Below, piece after piece: positions 40,361 through 47,985 of a stretch of DNA of 60,673 nucleotides. The DNA is from Streptomyces triticagri. Its GTDB lineage: Bacteria > Actinomycetota > Actinomycetes > Streptomycetales > Streptomycetaceae. A program made the translations under genes and the position numbers. Every line of letters starts with the position of its first letter. The stretch's first letter is position 1. The notes under the pieces are model-generated. The model saw nothing but the letters and a program-made list of their open reading frames with translations. It made no database searches and had not been told where the DNA came from. Where the stretch lies: the NCBI RefSeq assembly GCF_003429565.1, contig NZ_QUAK01000066.1, positions 1,221 through 61,893 on the forward strand, read 5' to 3'.

Positions 40361-40417
40361 CCTCTCGGCCCTGTCTGATGCCCGGGCCGCCGCTGGAGGC
40401 CGGGCCCGATGCACCGT

Positions 40418-40445
40418 CGGCCCCGTCTGTTCGCAGACGGGGCCG
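40418..40445 (+). terminator. Terminator after jag
   Basis: A perfect 12-base stem CGGCCCCGTCTG/CAGACGGGGCCG around TTCG, followed by ATCTTTG. It ends the rpmH-jag transcript before rsmG. Confidence 0.88.
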
Positions 40446-40518
40446 ATCTTTGTAAGGCTTCCTGGGAGTGCGGCGACCAGGCGGTAATCCCTCGCCGCGA
40501 TACGGAAGGACGATCCCG

Positions 40519-41235
40519 GTGACAGAGGCAGCGGAGCTCCCCCCGGCACCTGAGGTGGCGCGGGCAGTGTTCGGGGAGCGATTCCCGGATGTCGTCCGGT
40601 ACGCGGAGCTCCTTGCCGATGCAGGGGTGCGGCGAGGACTGATCGGCCCGCGCGAGGTGCCCCGCCTGTGGGAGCGGCACCTGCTGAACTGCGCGGTGCT
40701 CTCCGAAGTCGTGCCCGAGGGCGTGACCGTGTGCGACGTCGGTTCAGGGGCCGGCCTTCCTGGCATCCCCTTGGCTCTGGTGCGCCCCGATTTGAAGATC
40801 ACGCTCCTGGAGCCGCTGCTACGGCGGACGAACTTCCTCAACGAGGTCGTCGAACTCCTCGGGCTCGAGCATGTGACCGTGGTGCGGGGCCGCGCCGAGG
40901 AGATGCTCGACAAGCTGCCTCCGGTTCATGTCGTGACTGCGCGAGCAGTCGCACCGCTCGACCGGCTGGCGACATGGGGAGTCCCCCTGCTGCGGCCGTA
41001 CGGAGAGATGCTTGCCCTCAAGGGCGATACCGCGGCCGAGGAAGTGAAGTCCGCTCGTGCCGCTCTGAACAAGCTGGGTGCGGTCGATGTGTCGGTCGTG
41101 CAGGTCGGCGAGGGCGTGGTGGATCCGCGGTCCACGGTCGTACGTGTCGAAGTGGGCGAGAGCCCCGGCGGTGTGCGATTCGCGGCCAAGCGTGCCAAGG
41201 CCGCGCGAACTGGGCGGGCGCGGCGACGCCGCTGA
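40519..41235 (+). CDS. rsmG: 16S rRNA (guanine527-N7)-methyltransferase RsmG
   Basis: SAM-dependent methyltransferase of 238 residues (GidB). The SAM loop DVGSGAGLPGIPLAL (about 72-86) and the domain motifs VTARAVAPLDRLATW and LLRPYGEMLALKG are present. Loss of RsmG gives low-level streptomycin resistance in Streptomyces. GTG at 40519 has GGAAGGA nine bases upstream. The basic C-terminal tail is typical of actinobacterial RsmG. ParA is about 290 bases downstream. Confidence 0.96.
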   Translation: MTEAAELPPAPEVARAVFGERFPDVVRYAELLADAGVRRGLIGPREVPRLWERHLLNCAVLSEVVPEGVTVCDVGSGAGLPGIPLALVRPDLKITLLEPLLRRTNFLNEVVELLGLEHVTVVRGRAEEMLDKLPPVHVVTARAVAPLDRLATWGVPLLRPYGEMLALKGDTAAEEVKSARAALNKLGAVDVSVVQVGEGVVDPRSTVVRVEVGESPGGVRFAAKRAKAARTGRARRRR

Positions 41236-41320
41236 AGCCGTCGGCAGTAGGCCACTCAAGGTGCGATACACGCATGTGTCGGAGTGTCGACCTTCGTTGA
41301 CGCACGCGGCTGGGCATCGT

Positions 41321-41334
41321 GTTTCACGTGAAAC
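41321..41334. promoter_or_regulatory. parS: parS site (parA leader)
   Basis: Perfect ParB-binding palindrome GTTTCACGTGAAAC in the leader between rsmG and the proposed parA start. Confidence 0.95.
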
Positions 41335-41417
41335 GTCGCTCACTGTTGCACGGGATCATCAGCCGCGGTCGCGCAGCCACTCCGCGCGATCGGAAACCCC
41401 TCGCAGGGGGGACGGAG

Positions 41418-41444
41418 TTGTCCACAGAGGCGGATTCATCCACA
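41418..41444 (+). promoter_or_regulatory. Two DnaA boxes in the parA leader
   Basis: TTGTCCACA (41418-41426, perfect) and TCATCCACA (41436-41444) lie in the same orientation 18 bases apart, between two parS sites and upstream of the proposed parA start codon. Confidence 0.7.
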
Positions 41445-41528
41445 GAAGACCGGGCCTCGCTGGTTCGCCACCCCAATGGCATGGGAGGCTCTGTTCATTG
41501 CGAGCCTGAAGTCGAGGAGAGTGAATCC

Positions 41529-42557
41529 TTGCGGTCCGACGCCAACATCGCGGGACCGATGACCGATCCGGTCCCCGGCCCCCGTACCGAAACGGCGGGG
41601 GAGGATGTTTCACGTGAAACACCGACCCCGATGGACGACACCCCCATCGGTCGTGCGGCCCAACTGGCCGTGGAGGCCCTGGGCCGTGCCGGTGAAGGCC
41701 TGCCTCGGCCTGAGCAGACACGGGTCATGGTGGTGGCCAATCAGAAGGGCGGGGTCGGGAAGACCACGACCACGGTGAACCTCGCCGCCTCACTTGCACT
41801 GCACGGTGCGCGTGTTCTGGTGATCGACCTGGATCCGCAGGGCAACGCCTCGACGGCTCTGGGCATCGACCACCACTCCGAGGTCCCCTCCATCTACGAC
41901 GTCTTGGTCGAGAGCAAGCCTCTCTCCGAAGTCGTCCAGCCGGTCCCTGATGTCGAGGGACTGTTCTGCGCTCCGGCCACCATCGATCTCGCCGGTGCGG
42001 AGATCGAGTTGGTGTCGCTCGTTGCGCGGGAGAGCCGCTTGCAGCGCGCCATCCAGGCGTACGAGCAGCCGCTGGACTACGTCCTCATCGACTGCCCCCC
42101 GTCCCTCGGCCTCCTGACGGTCAACGCTCTCGTGGCCGGCGCCGAGGTTCTGATCCCGATCCAGTGCGAGTACTACGCCCTGGAGGGCCTGGGCCAACTG
42201 CTGAGGAACGTGGATCTCGTACGAGGACACCTCAACCCCGCGCTCCATGTCTCGACCATCCTGCTCACCATGTACGACGGCCGGACCCGGCTCGCTTCGC
42301 AGGTGGCGGACGAGGTGCGCAACCACTTCGGTGAGGAGGTGCTGCGGACCAGCATCCCGCGGTCCGTTCGTATCTCCGAGGCCCCCAGCTATGGCCAGAC
42401 CGTGCTCACGTACGATCCCGGTTCCAGCGGCGCGCTCTCCTATCTCGAGGCCGCCCGGGAGATGGCACTCCGCGGAGTCCAGATCCGGTATGAGCCCCAC
42501 CCCGGTCACACGAGTGGGGCGAATGAACAGCAGAACCTGGCAGAGGGGATCCAATGA
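41529..42557 (+). CDS. parA: Chromosome partitioning ATPase ParA
   Basis: ParA/Soj-type Walker ATPase of 342 residues with the proposed start. Deviant Walker [13 protein letters not shown] (about 70-81), [20 protein letters not shown] and the C-terminal DNA-binding residues are intact. It drives segregation of ParB-bound origins and, in Streptomyces, organises sporulation septa. TTG at 41529 is proposed because GAGGAGA lies eight bases upstream; a longer frame from 41319 would begin inside a parS palindrome and read through the DnaA boxes. ATG at 41560 is another option. A parS site inside the gene encodes VSRET. It overlaps parB (ATGA). Confidence 0.93.
   Translation: MRSDANIAGPMTDPVPGPRTETAGEDVSRETPTPMDDTPIGRAAQLAVEALGRAGEGLPRPEQTRVMVVANQKGGVGKTTTTVNLAASLALHGARVLVIDLDPQGNASTALGIDHHSEVPSIYDVLVESKPLSEVVQPVPDVEGLFCAPATIDLAGAEIELVSLVARESRLQRAIQAYEQPLDYVLIDCPPSLGLLTVNALVAGAEVLIPIQCEYYALEGLGQLLRNVDLVRGHLNPALHVSTILLTMYDGRTRLASQVADEVRNHFGEEVLRTSIPRSVRISEAPSYGQTVLTYDPGSSGALSYLEAAREMALRGVQIRYEPHPGHTSGANEQQNLAEGIQ
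41607..41620. promoter_or_regulatory. parS: parS site inside the parA 5' region
   Basis: Perfect GTTTCACGTGAAAC, extended to TGTTTCACGTGAAACA, within the early parA coding sequence. Confidence 0.95.
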
Positions 42558-43639
42558 GCGAGCGACGTAGGGGTTTGGGGCGCGGTCTGGGCGCGCTGAT
42601 CCCCGCTGCCCCGGCGCCGGACAAGTCCGGCTCGAAGGACGCGGCGTCGACGTCTGCGGCTGTGCCTCTGGTGTCGCAGGACCGGGGTGTGGCAGCGGCG
42701 GCGGTCACATCACTGCCGCAGACGCCTGTTTCACGTGAAACGGCGGAGCCCAAGCAGGAGGCCGTGGAGCTCCCGGCCGCTCCTGCCGGTGCGCACTTCG
42801 CTGAGGTTCCTCTCGACAGCATCACTCCGAACCCACGGCAGCCTCGTGAGGTGTTCGACGAGGATGCCCTCGCCGAATTGGTCACCTCCATCAAGGAGGT
42901 GGGCCTTCTCCAGCCGGTGGTCGTACGGCAGCTGGAGAACGACCGCTATGAGCTCATCATGGGTGAGCGCCGCTGGCGGGCCTGTCGGGAGGCGGGGCTC
43001 GAGCGCATCCCGGCGATTGTCCGGGCGACCGAGGACGAGAAGCTCCTCCTCGACGCTCTCCTTGAGAACCTGCACCGCGCGCAGCTGAACCCGCTGGAAG
43101 AGGCCGCGGCCTACGACCAGTTGCTCAAGGACTTCAACTGCACGCATGATCAGCTCGCCGACCGCATCGGCCGGTCCCGTCCGCAGGTGTCCAACACCTT
43201 GCGGCTGTTGAAGCTCTCGCCGGCGGTCCAGCGTCGAGTGGCGGCCGGTGTCCTTTCGGCGGGCCATGCGCGGGCGTTGCTGTCGGTGGAGGACTCCGAG
43301 GAGCAGGACAGGCTGGCGCACCGGATCGTCGCGGAGGGGCTGTCCGTGCGCGCGGTCGAAGAGATCGTCACGCTGATGGGATCGCGGCCCACGAGCGCTC
43401 AGCGGCCGAAGGGTCCGCGGGCCGGGGGCCGAGTCTCCCCCGCGCTCACGGATCTGGCATCGCGTCTGTCGGACAAGTTCGAGACGAGAGTGAAGGTCGA
43501 TCTCGGACAGAAGAAGGGCAAGATCGTCGTCGAATTCGCCTCGATGGACGACCTGGAGCGCATTCTGGCGACGATGGCTCCGGGCGAGGGACCTGTGCTC
43601 GACCAGGGGGCCGTGGATGACGAGGACGAGGCGGGCTGA
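42554..43639 (+). CDS. parB: Chromosome partitioning protein ParB
   Basis: DNA-binding CTPase of 361 residues that loads at parS and spreads as a sliding clamp. A variable N-terminal region (about 1-85, basic, recruiting ParA) is followed by the CTP-binding domain with the ParB box [12 protein letters not shown] (about 137), an HTH (about 195-225, [23 protein letters not shown]) and a C-terminal dimerisation domain (about 310-361). A parS palindrome lies within its own N-terminal coding region and encodes VSRETA. ATG at 42554 overlaps the parA stop. Confidence 0.97.
   Translation: MSERRRGLGRGLGALIPAAPAPDKSGSKDAASTSAAVPLVSQDRGVAAAAVTSLPQTPVSRETAEPKQEAVELPAAPAGAHFAEVPLDSITPNPRQPREVFDEDALAELVTSIKEVGLLQPVVVRQLENDRYELIMGERRWRACREAGLERIPAIVRATEDEKLLLDALLENLHRAQLNPLEEAAAYDQLLKDFNCTHDQLADRIGRSRPQVSNTLRLLKLSPAVQRRVAAGVLSAGHARALLSVEDSEEQDRLAHRIVAEGLSVRAVEEIVTLMGSRPTSAQRPKGPRAGGRVSPALTDLASRLSDKFETRVKVDLGQKKGKIVVEFASMDDLERILATMAPGEGPVLDQGAVDDEDEAG
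42728..42741. promoter_or_regulatory. parS: parS site within parB
   Basis: Perfect GTTTCACGTGAAAC in the parB coding sequence. Confidence 0.95.
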
Positions 43640-43675
43640 ACCGACTGCGAAGCAGGGTGAGTCAAGTCCTCGGTG

Positions 43676-43720
43676 AAGAGCGAGCAGTGTCCGGTGTGTA
43701 CCGGAACACGGCTCGCTCTT
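43676..43720 (+). terminator. Terminator after parB
   Basis: AAGAGCGAGC pairs with GCTCGCTCTT, with further internal pairing (GTGT..ACAC, CCGG), and is followed by TTACTTTC. Confidence 0.88.
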
Positions 43721-43818
43721 TACTTTCTGGCGGTATCGATGGAATCGCATGGTCGATACGATGCGAGCAGTTGGAGCGCATTCACCCGGCGGGACCTCAG
43801 GAGAGGGAGACAGGTGCC

Positions 43819-44076
43819 ATGCGAACGGTGAGCCGCACCGGATTGATGAGCGTGGGCCTGGGCCTCGGCGTTGTCGGCGGGTTCGTCGGCGGCCTCCTTC
43901 GGGAACGGAGCGCGTTGGCCGCAGCCCGCTCTGCGGCGGACGGAGGAAGTGAGGAACTGCCTTCATGGGGCGTCGGCTCGCACCGCTCACGCTGGACAAC
44001 CTCCCCGACCTTCCCAAGCGCTGCCGGACATGCGTTTTCTGGGAACTGGATCCGGTCAGCGGTCAGGCAGCGGTAA
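43819..44076 (+). CDS. Possible small membrane protein overlapping the GNAT gene
   Basis: Frame of 85 residues, MRTVSRTGLMSVGLGLGVVGGFVGGLLRERSALAAARSAADGG, with one N-terminal hydrophobic segment and GAGGGAGACAG upstream of the ATG. The first ~48 residues look coded, while the final third overlaps the GNAT gene out of frame by 112 bases and looks like noise. It may be a true small gene whose C-terminus has been extended by a frameshift, or spurious. Not recognised as a family. Confidence 0.4.
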   Translation: MRTVSRTGLMSVGLGLGVVGGFVGGLLRERSALAAARSAADGGSEELPSWGVGSHRSRWTTSPTFPSAAGHAFSGNWIRSAVRQR

Positions 44077-44582
44077 AGGCGGGGACTCCGGACCTGGAGA
44101 AGGAGGCCTGGATCTCGGCCGTGCTTCTCGAATGGGGTTCGTGCGGCAGGGTCGTGTACGTCGACGAGGTTCCGGTCGGCTTTGTGCTCTACGCCCCACC
44201 GGCCTATGTGCCGCGGGCGACAGCATTTCCCACCAGCCCTGTATCGCCCGATGCCGTCCAGCTGATGACCGCTTGGATCACCCCCGGCTACCAAGGGCAG
44301 GGGCTGGGCCGAGTGATCGTGCAGACGGTGGCCAAGGATCTGCTGCGCAGAGGGTTCAAGGCGATCGAGGCGTTCGGCGACGCACGGTGGAAAGAGCCGG
44401 CCTGTGTGCTGCCCGCGGATCATCTGCTGGCCGTCGGGTTCAAGACCGTACGCCCGCATCCCACCTATCCCCGGCTGAGGTTGGAGCTGCGGACGACTCT
44501 GTCGTGGAAGGAAGACGTCGAGCTGGCGCTGGATCGCCTGCTGGGCGCCGTACAGAAAGAACCCGTGCTGCGACCCCTCTAG
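43965..44582 (+). CDS. GNAT-family N-acetyltransferase
   Basis: Protein of 205 residues with the GNAT acetyl-CoA-binding core in the middle (PGYQGQGLGRVIVQTVAKDLLRRGFKAIEAFG, about 105-137). The N-terminal part contains CRTCVFWELDP, which places it near actinobacterial GNAT proteins of unknown substrate encoded beside parB. ATG at 43965 has GAGG about 12 bases upstream. Function beyond acyl transfer is unknown. Confidence 0.9.
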   Translation: MGRRLAPLTLDNLPDLPKRCRTCVFWELDPVSGQAAVKAGTPDLEKEAWISAVLLEWGSCGRVVYVDEVPVGFVLYAPPAYVPRATAFPTSPVSPDAVQLMTAWITPGYQGQGLGRVIVQTVAKDLLRRGFKAIEAFGDARWKEPACVLPADHLLAVGFKTVRPHPTYPRLRLELRTTLSWKEDVELALDRLLGAVQKEPVLRPL

Positions 44583-44635
44583 GAGCGTCCGGGCCTTCGA
44601 GGCATCACGCCAGAGCGCTGCCGCGGCCATGCGAA

Positions 44636-44670
44636 CGGGCCCGGCACCTCGAAGTGAGGTGCCGGGCCCG
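44636..44670. terminator. Hairpin terminator abutting a parS site
   Basis: A perfect 15-base stem, CGGGCCCGGCACCTC with GAGGTGCCGGGCCCG, lies between the converging GNAT and trxA genes. Its last base is the first base of the parS site, whose TTT serves as the downstream T-stretch. Confidence 0.85.
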
Positions 44671-44683
44671 TTTCACGTGAAAC
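44670..44683. promoter_or_regulatory. parS: parS site between GNAT gene and trxA
   Basis: Perfect GTTTCACGTGAAAC immediately following a terminator hairpin. Confidence 0.95.
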
Positions 44684-44711
44684 AGCGTCGGCGCTGTTGC
44701 CGGGTGGCTGC

Positions 44712-45044
44712 TTATTCGGCGATGAAGTCCTCGAGGTCACGCACGATCGCGGCCTTCGGCTTCGCTCCGACGATCGTCTTGGCCACCTCGCCGCCCTGGT
44801 AGACGTTCAGCGTGGGGATCGACATCACGCCGTACTTGGCGGCAGTCGCCGGGTTCTCATCGATGTTGAGCTTGACGACCTGGATCTTGTCACCGTGCTC
44901 CGCGGCGATGGCCTCGAGCGACGGAGCGATCTGGCGGCACGGACCGCACCAAGCGGCCCAGAAGTCGACCAGTACGGGCTTGTCGCTCTTGAGGACGTCC
45001 TCGTCGAAGGAGTCGTCGGTAACGTTCTTGAGGGTGCCGGCCAC
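44712..45044 (-). CDS. trxA: Thioredoxin
   Basis: Thioredoxin of 110 residues with the active site WCGPC at 32-36 (FWAAWCGPCRQIAPSL) and the cis-proline in SIPTLNVYQGGE. It reduces disulfides with electrons from TrxB. GTG at 45044 has AAAGGAG upstream. It lies 49 bases after trxB and is presumably co-transcribed from the sigma-R-type promoter. Confidence 0.97.
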   Translation of the reverse strand: MAGTLKNVTDDSFDEDVLKSDKPVLVDFWAAWCGPCRQIAPSLEAIAAEHGDKIQVVKLNIDENPATAAKYGVMSIPTLNVYQGGEVAKTIVGAKPKAAIVRDLEDFIAE

Positions 45045-45093
45045 GGCGGGGCTCCTTTGAATCGGGGTGAGGCAGTGAGAGGGCAGAGGGAGA

Positions 45094-46053
45094 TCAGACG
45101 GTGACAGCGGCGGTCTCGCTGTCGGCGAGGGCCGCGAGGTAACGCTCGGCGTCCAGGGCGGCGGAGCAGCCGGTGCCGGCTGCCGTGATCGCCTGACGGT
45201 AGGTGTGGTCGACGACGTCACCCGCGGCGAAGACGCCCGTGAGGTTGGTGCGCGTCGAGGGCGCCTCGACCTTCAGGTAGCCCTCGTCGTCCAAGTCGAG
45301 CTGTCCCTTGAAGAGCTCGGTGCGCGGGTCGTGGCCCACGGCGATGAACAGGCCCGTCACGGCCAGTTCGGAGGTCTCGCCCGTCTTGGTGTTGCGCAGG
45401 GTGAGACCGGTGAGCTTCGGATCGCCGTGGATCGCGGCGACCTCGCTGTCCCAGGCGAACTTGATCTTCGGGTCGGCGAAGGCACGGTCCTGCATGGCCT
45501 TGGACGCGCGCAGGCTGTCCCGACGGTGCACGATCGTCACCGACTTCGCGAAGCGGGAGAGGAACGTCGCCTCTTCCATCGCGGTGTCGCCGCCACCCAC
45601 CACGGCGATGTCCTGGTCCTTGAAGAAGAACCCGTCACAGGTGGCGCACCACGAGACACCGCGACCGGACAGCGCGTCCTCGTTGGGCAGGCCCAGCTTG
45701 CGGTGCTGGGAGCCGGTGGTGACGATGACCGCCTTGGCCTGGTGCACCGTGCCCGCGGTGTCGGTCACGGTCTTGATGTCGCCCGTCAGGTCCACCGCTA
45801 CGACATCGTCCGGGACGAGTTCGGCACCGAAGCGCTCGGACTGCGCCCGCATGTTGTCCATGAGCTCGGGGCCCATGATTCCGTCCTGGAAGCCAGGGAA
45901 GTTCTCTACATCGGTGGTGTTCATCAGCGCGCCGCCGGCGGTGACGGCGCCCTCGAACACCAGCGGCTTCAGCGATGCACGCGCGGTGTACAGCGCGGCC
46001 GTGTAGCCGGCGGGCCCGGAGCCGATGATGATCACGTTACGGACGTCGCTCAC
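45094..46053 (-). CDS. trxB: Thioredoxin reductase
   Basis: NADPH-dependent flavoprotein of 319 residues. FAD motif [18 protein letters not shown], redox CATC at 136-139, NADPH-binding [12 protein letters not shown] and the C-terminal [22 protein letters not shown] are intact. It recharges thioredoxin. GTG at 46053. An upstream sigma-R-type promoter indicates induction by thiol oxidation. Confidence 0.97.
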   Translation of the reverse strand: MSDVRNVIIIGSGPAGYTAALYTARASLKPLVFEGAVTAGGALMNTTDVENFPGFQDGIMGPELMDNMRAQSERFGAELVPDDVVAVDLTGDIKTVTDTAGTVHQAKAVIVTTGSQHRKLGLPNEDALSGRGVSWCATCDGFFFKDQDIAVVGGGDTAMEEATFLSRFAKSVTIVHRRDSLRASKAMQDRAFADPKIKFAWDSEVAAIHGDPKLTGLTLRNTKTGETSELAVTGLFIAVGHDPRTELFKGQLDLDDEGYLKVEAPSTRTNLTGVFAAGDVVDHTYRQAITAAGTGCSAALDAERYLAALADSETAAVTV

Positions 46054-46129
46054 GGGTGGATTCCTCGTCTCTGCGGACTACCTGCTGCCTTGGTGGGTGA
46101 GCCCTCTGCTCGGGACTCTCACCCCACCC

Positions 46130-46156
46130 AACGGATCCTACGGGGCATGCATTCCC
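46130..46156 (-). promoter_or_regulatory. Sigma-R-type promoter of trxBA
   Basis: On the minus strand GGGAAT (46151-46156), an 18-base spacer and GTT (46130-46132) match the Streptomyces sigma-R consensus GGAAT-N18-GTT. trxBA is the classical sigma-R target in S. coelicolor. Predicted start of transcription is near 46123. Confidence 0.85.
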
Positions 46157-46254
46157 GGCGGCTCCGGGCGTCCGAGCGTGTCAGCCCGATCCCGTACGTC
46201 CGCTGTCCGAGCTGTCCGCCCCGAAGTGAGAGACAGGCGCCGGTCGCTCCCCGC

Positions 46255-47226
46255 TCAGCTGCGCGGATAGGACTGCGTCAGCAGAACTTCACCCTTCGTG
46301 GACGAAGCCTCGTCGATGCAGGAGGCGTCGACCACATACGCGGAAACCAGGCTGGGGTCGGATTCATGGGGCAGCACCACGAGGTATGCACCGGTCCCCT
46401 CGTACGATCCGCGCTGGATGCCCAGGGCCGGGGTGTCCCGGTCGATGCCGCGCTGGATGCAGACAGGCACCTCCGGCTCCGGCTGGCGAAGCGGCTTGTT
46501 CGGACTCGCTCCTCGGGACTGGCCGTCGCCTTCCGCCTGGACGGATCCCTTGGGGGTCACCTTCTCGGGGCGCGGTGAGGAGGTGCTGCGGGCGACGAGC
46601 GCAGCCACCTGGTCCTTGAGCGCCCCGTCCGAGAAGGCTTGTGCAGTGTCCTTCTGCGCGGCCTCTGCGGCCGAGTCCGAGGACTGACCGTCCGGTTGCA
46701 GCATGAGCGCACCCAGACCGATGGCGGCGACGGTGGCCAGGGCGCCGATCGCGAGGGAAGCGACACTGCGCCGGCGCCGCCGAGGAGCGCCGGATCGCCC
46801 TGGACCGGTCGCTCCCCGCGGGCGCCCTGAAGGACGGCCGCCGGGTGCATGCGGGGCAGGGCCAGTCGATGTTTCACGTGAAACACGCGGCCCGGTTTCA
46901 CGTGAAACATCGACGGGAGACGGATCCTCATCCGCGTGCTCTGCAGTGGGCTCGCGGTCATCAGGCGCCGTCGCACTCAACAGAGCCTCAGCGGCGAGCG
47001 CTGCATCGATGCGCTCCGCGACATCGGCCGGCATACGCGAGGGTCCTGGCAGCTCCCCCAGGAGACCGCGGATCTCCGTCAGGGACGCGTGCACGTCCGC
47101 GCAGAGTTCACAGCCGGCCAGATGCTGCTTGAGCTCATCGGCTCGGGGCTGGGCGAGCAATCCCTCGGTGAGGTCGGAGATCTCTGATACGTCCGGATGC
47201 TCGGCCGTGTCGGTCGTGGATGTCAC
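46255..47226 (-). CDS. Zinc-binding anti-sigma factor partner of SigM
   Basis: Membrane protein of 323 residues. The N-terminal ZAS motif H35-x3-C39-x2-C42 (QHLAGCELC) lies in the sigma-binding domain; a Pro/Arg-rich linker precedes one helix (about 160-182, LAIGALATVAAIGLGALML) and a C-terminal extracellular domain. Two parS sites in the linker encode the repeated peptide VSRET. GTG at 47226 overlaps the sigM stop by four bases, the typical sigma/anti-sigma coupling. Mycobacterial synteny (sigM-Rv3912) supports the role. Confidence 0.88.
   Translation of the reverse strand: MTSTTDTAEHPDVSEISDLTEGLLAQPRADELKQHLAGCELCADVHASLTEIRGLLGELPGPSRMPADVAERIDAALAAEALLSATAPDDREPTAEHADEDPSPVDVSRETGPRVSRETSTGPAPHAPGGRPSGRPRGATGPGRSGAPRRRRRSVASLAIGALATVAAIGLGALMLQPDGQSSDSAAEAAQKDTAQAFSDGALKDQVAALVARSTSSPRPEKVTPKGSVQAEGDGQSRGASPNKPLRQPEPEVPVCIQRGIDRDTPALGIQRGSYEGTGAYLVVLPHESDPSLVSAYVVDASCIDEASSTKGEVLLTQSYPRS
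46871..46884. promoter_or_regulatory. parS: parS site (first of a pair, in anti-sigma gene)
   Basis: Perfect GTTTCACGTGAAAC; the second site begins 10 bases after its end. Confidence 0.95.
46895..46908. promoter_or_regulatory. parS: parS site (second of a pair, in anti-sigma gene)
   Basis: Perfect GTTTCACGTGAAAC, centred 24 bases from its neighbour. Confidence 0.95.
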
Positions 47227-47957
47227 GCTCGCCCACCTCCGCCCTTCACGACAGTCGGATTGCTCGGGTTGCCTGGTCCTCGGTCTCTGGGTCCTGCTGC
47301 GGGTGGGACGGATGCCCCACGAGTCCGGTTCCCTCCCGTGTCGACGTCTCGCGCGCCGCTGTCGGTCGTGTCCGCCCGGTCCGCCTGGCCCGCTCTCAGA
47401 TGACGCACGAGCGGCAACAGGCGGGCTCGTCCCCGCGCGCAGCGGCTCTTCACCGTGCCCGTCGGCACATCGAGGACCTCGGCCGCCTCGGCGACCGGGT
47501 AGCCCTGCATGTCCACGAGGACGAGCGCAGCGCGCTGGTCGGCAGGCAGGGTGGCGAGAGCGGCGATCACCTGTCGATACAGATCCTGTCGCTCGGCCGG
47601 CGCCTCGGCGGATTCATGTGGCTCGAGGAGCTGATCCAGGCGCTCAGCATCGTCGACGGGAGATGTCTTCCTGGAGGCCGCCTTGCGAGCGCGGTCGAGG
47701 CAGGCGTTGACCGTGATCCGGTGCAGCCAGGTGGTGACGGCGGACTGGCCGCGGAAGGTGTGCGCGGCCCGATACGCCGACATCAGCGCATCCTGGACGG
47801 CGTCCGCGGCCTCTTCCCGGTCTCCGAGCGTACGCAGAGCCACAGCCCACAGCCGGTCCCGATGCCGCCGCACCAGCTCGCCGAAGGCGCGCTCGTCGCC
47901 GTCCACATGCCGTGCCAGGAGCTCCTGGTCGTTCACCTCGACGTACGGGTCGTCCAC
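47223..47957 (-). CDS. sigM: ECF RNA polymerase sigma factor SigM
   Basis: ECF sigma factor of 244 residues. Region 2 (about 18-95, with REEAADAVQDALMSAYRAAHTFRG and WLHRITVNACLD) and region 4 (about 125-180, LPADQRAALVLVDMQGYPVAEAAEVLDVPTGTVKSR, split here as a motif) are complete. A Gly/Asn/Pro-rich extension of about 50 residues follows. Synteny with mycobacterial sigM (between mviN and an anti-sigma gene) supports the name; it differs from the S. coelicolor factor also called SigM elsewhere. GTG at 47957. Confidence 0.92.
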   Translation of the reverse strand: MDDPYVEVNDQELLARHVDGDERAFGELVRRHRDRLWAVALRTLGDREEAADAVQDALMSAYRAAHTFRGQSAVTTWLHRITVNACLDRARKAASRKTSPVDDAERLDQLLEPHESAEAPAERQDLYRQVIAALATLPADQRAALVLVDMQGYPVAEAAEVLDVPTGTVKSRCARGRARLLPLVRHLRAGQADRADTTDSGARDVDTGGNRTRGASVPPAAGPRDRGPGNPSNPTVVKGGGGRA

Positions 47958-47985
47958 CGTCGAGCCCCTCCCCCCGGTAATCCGC

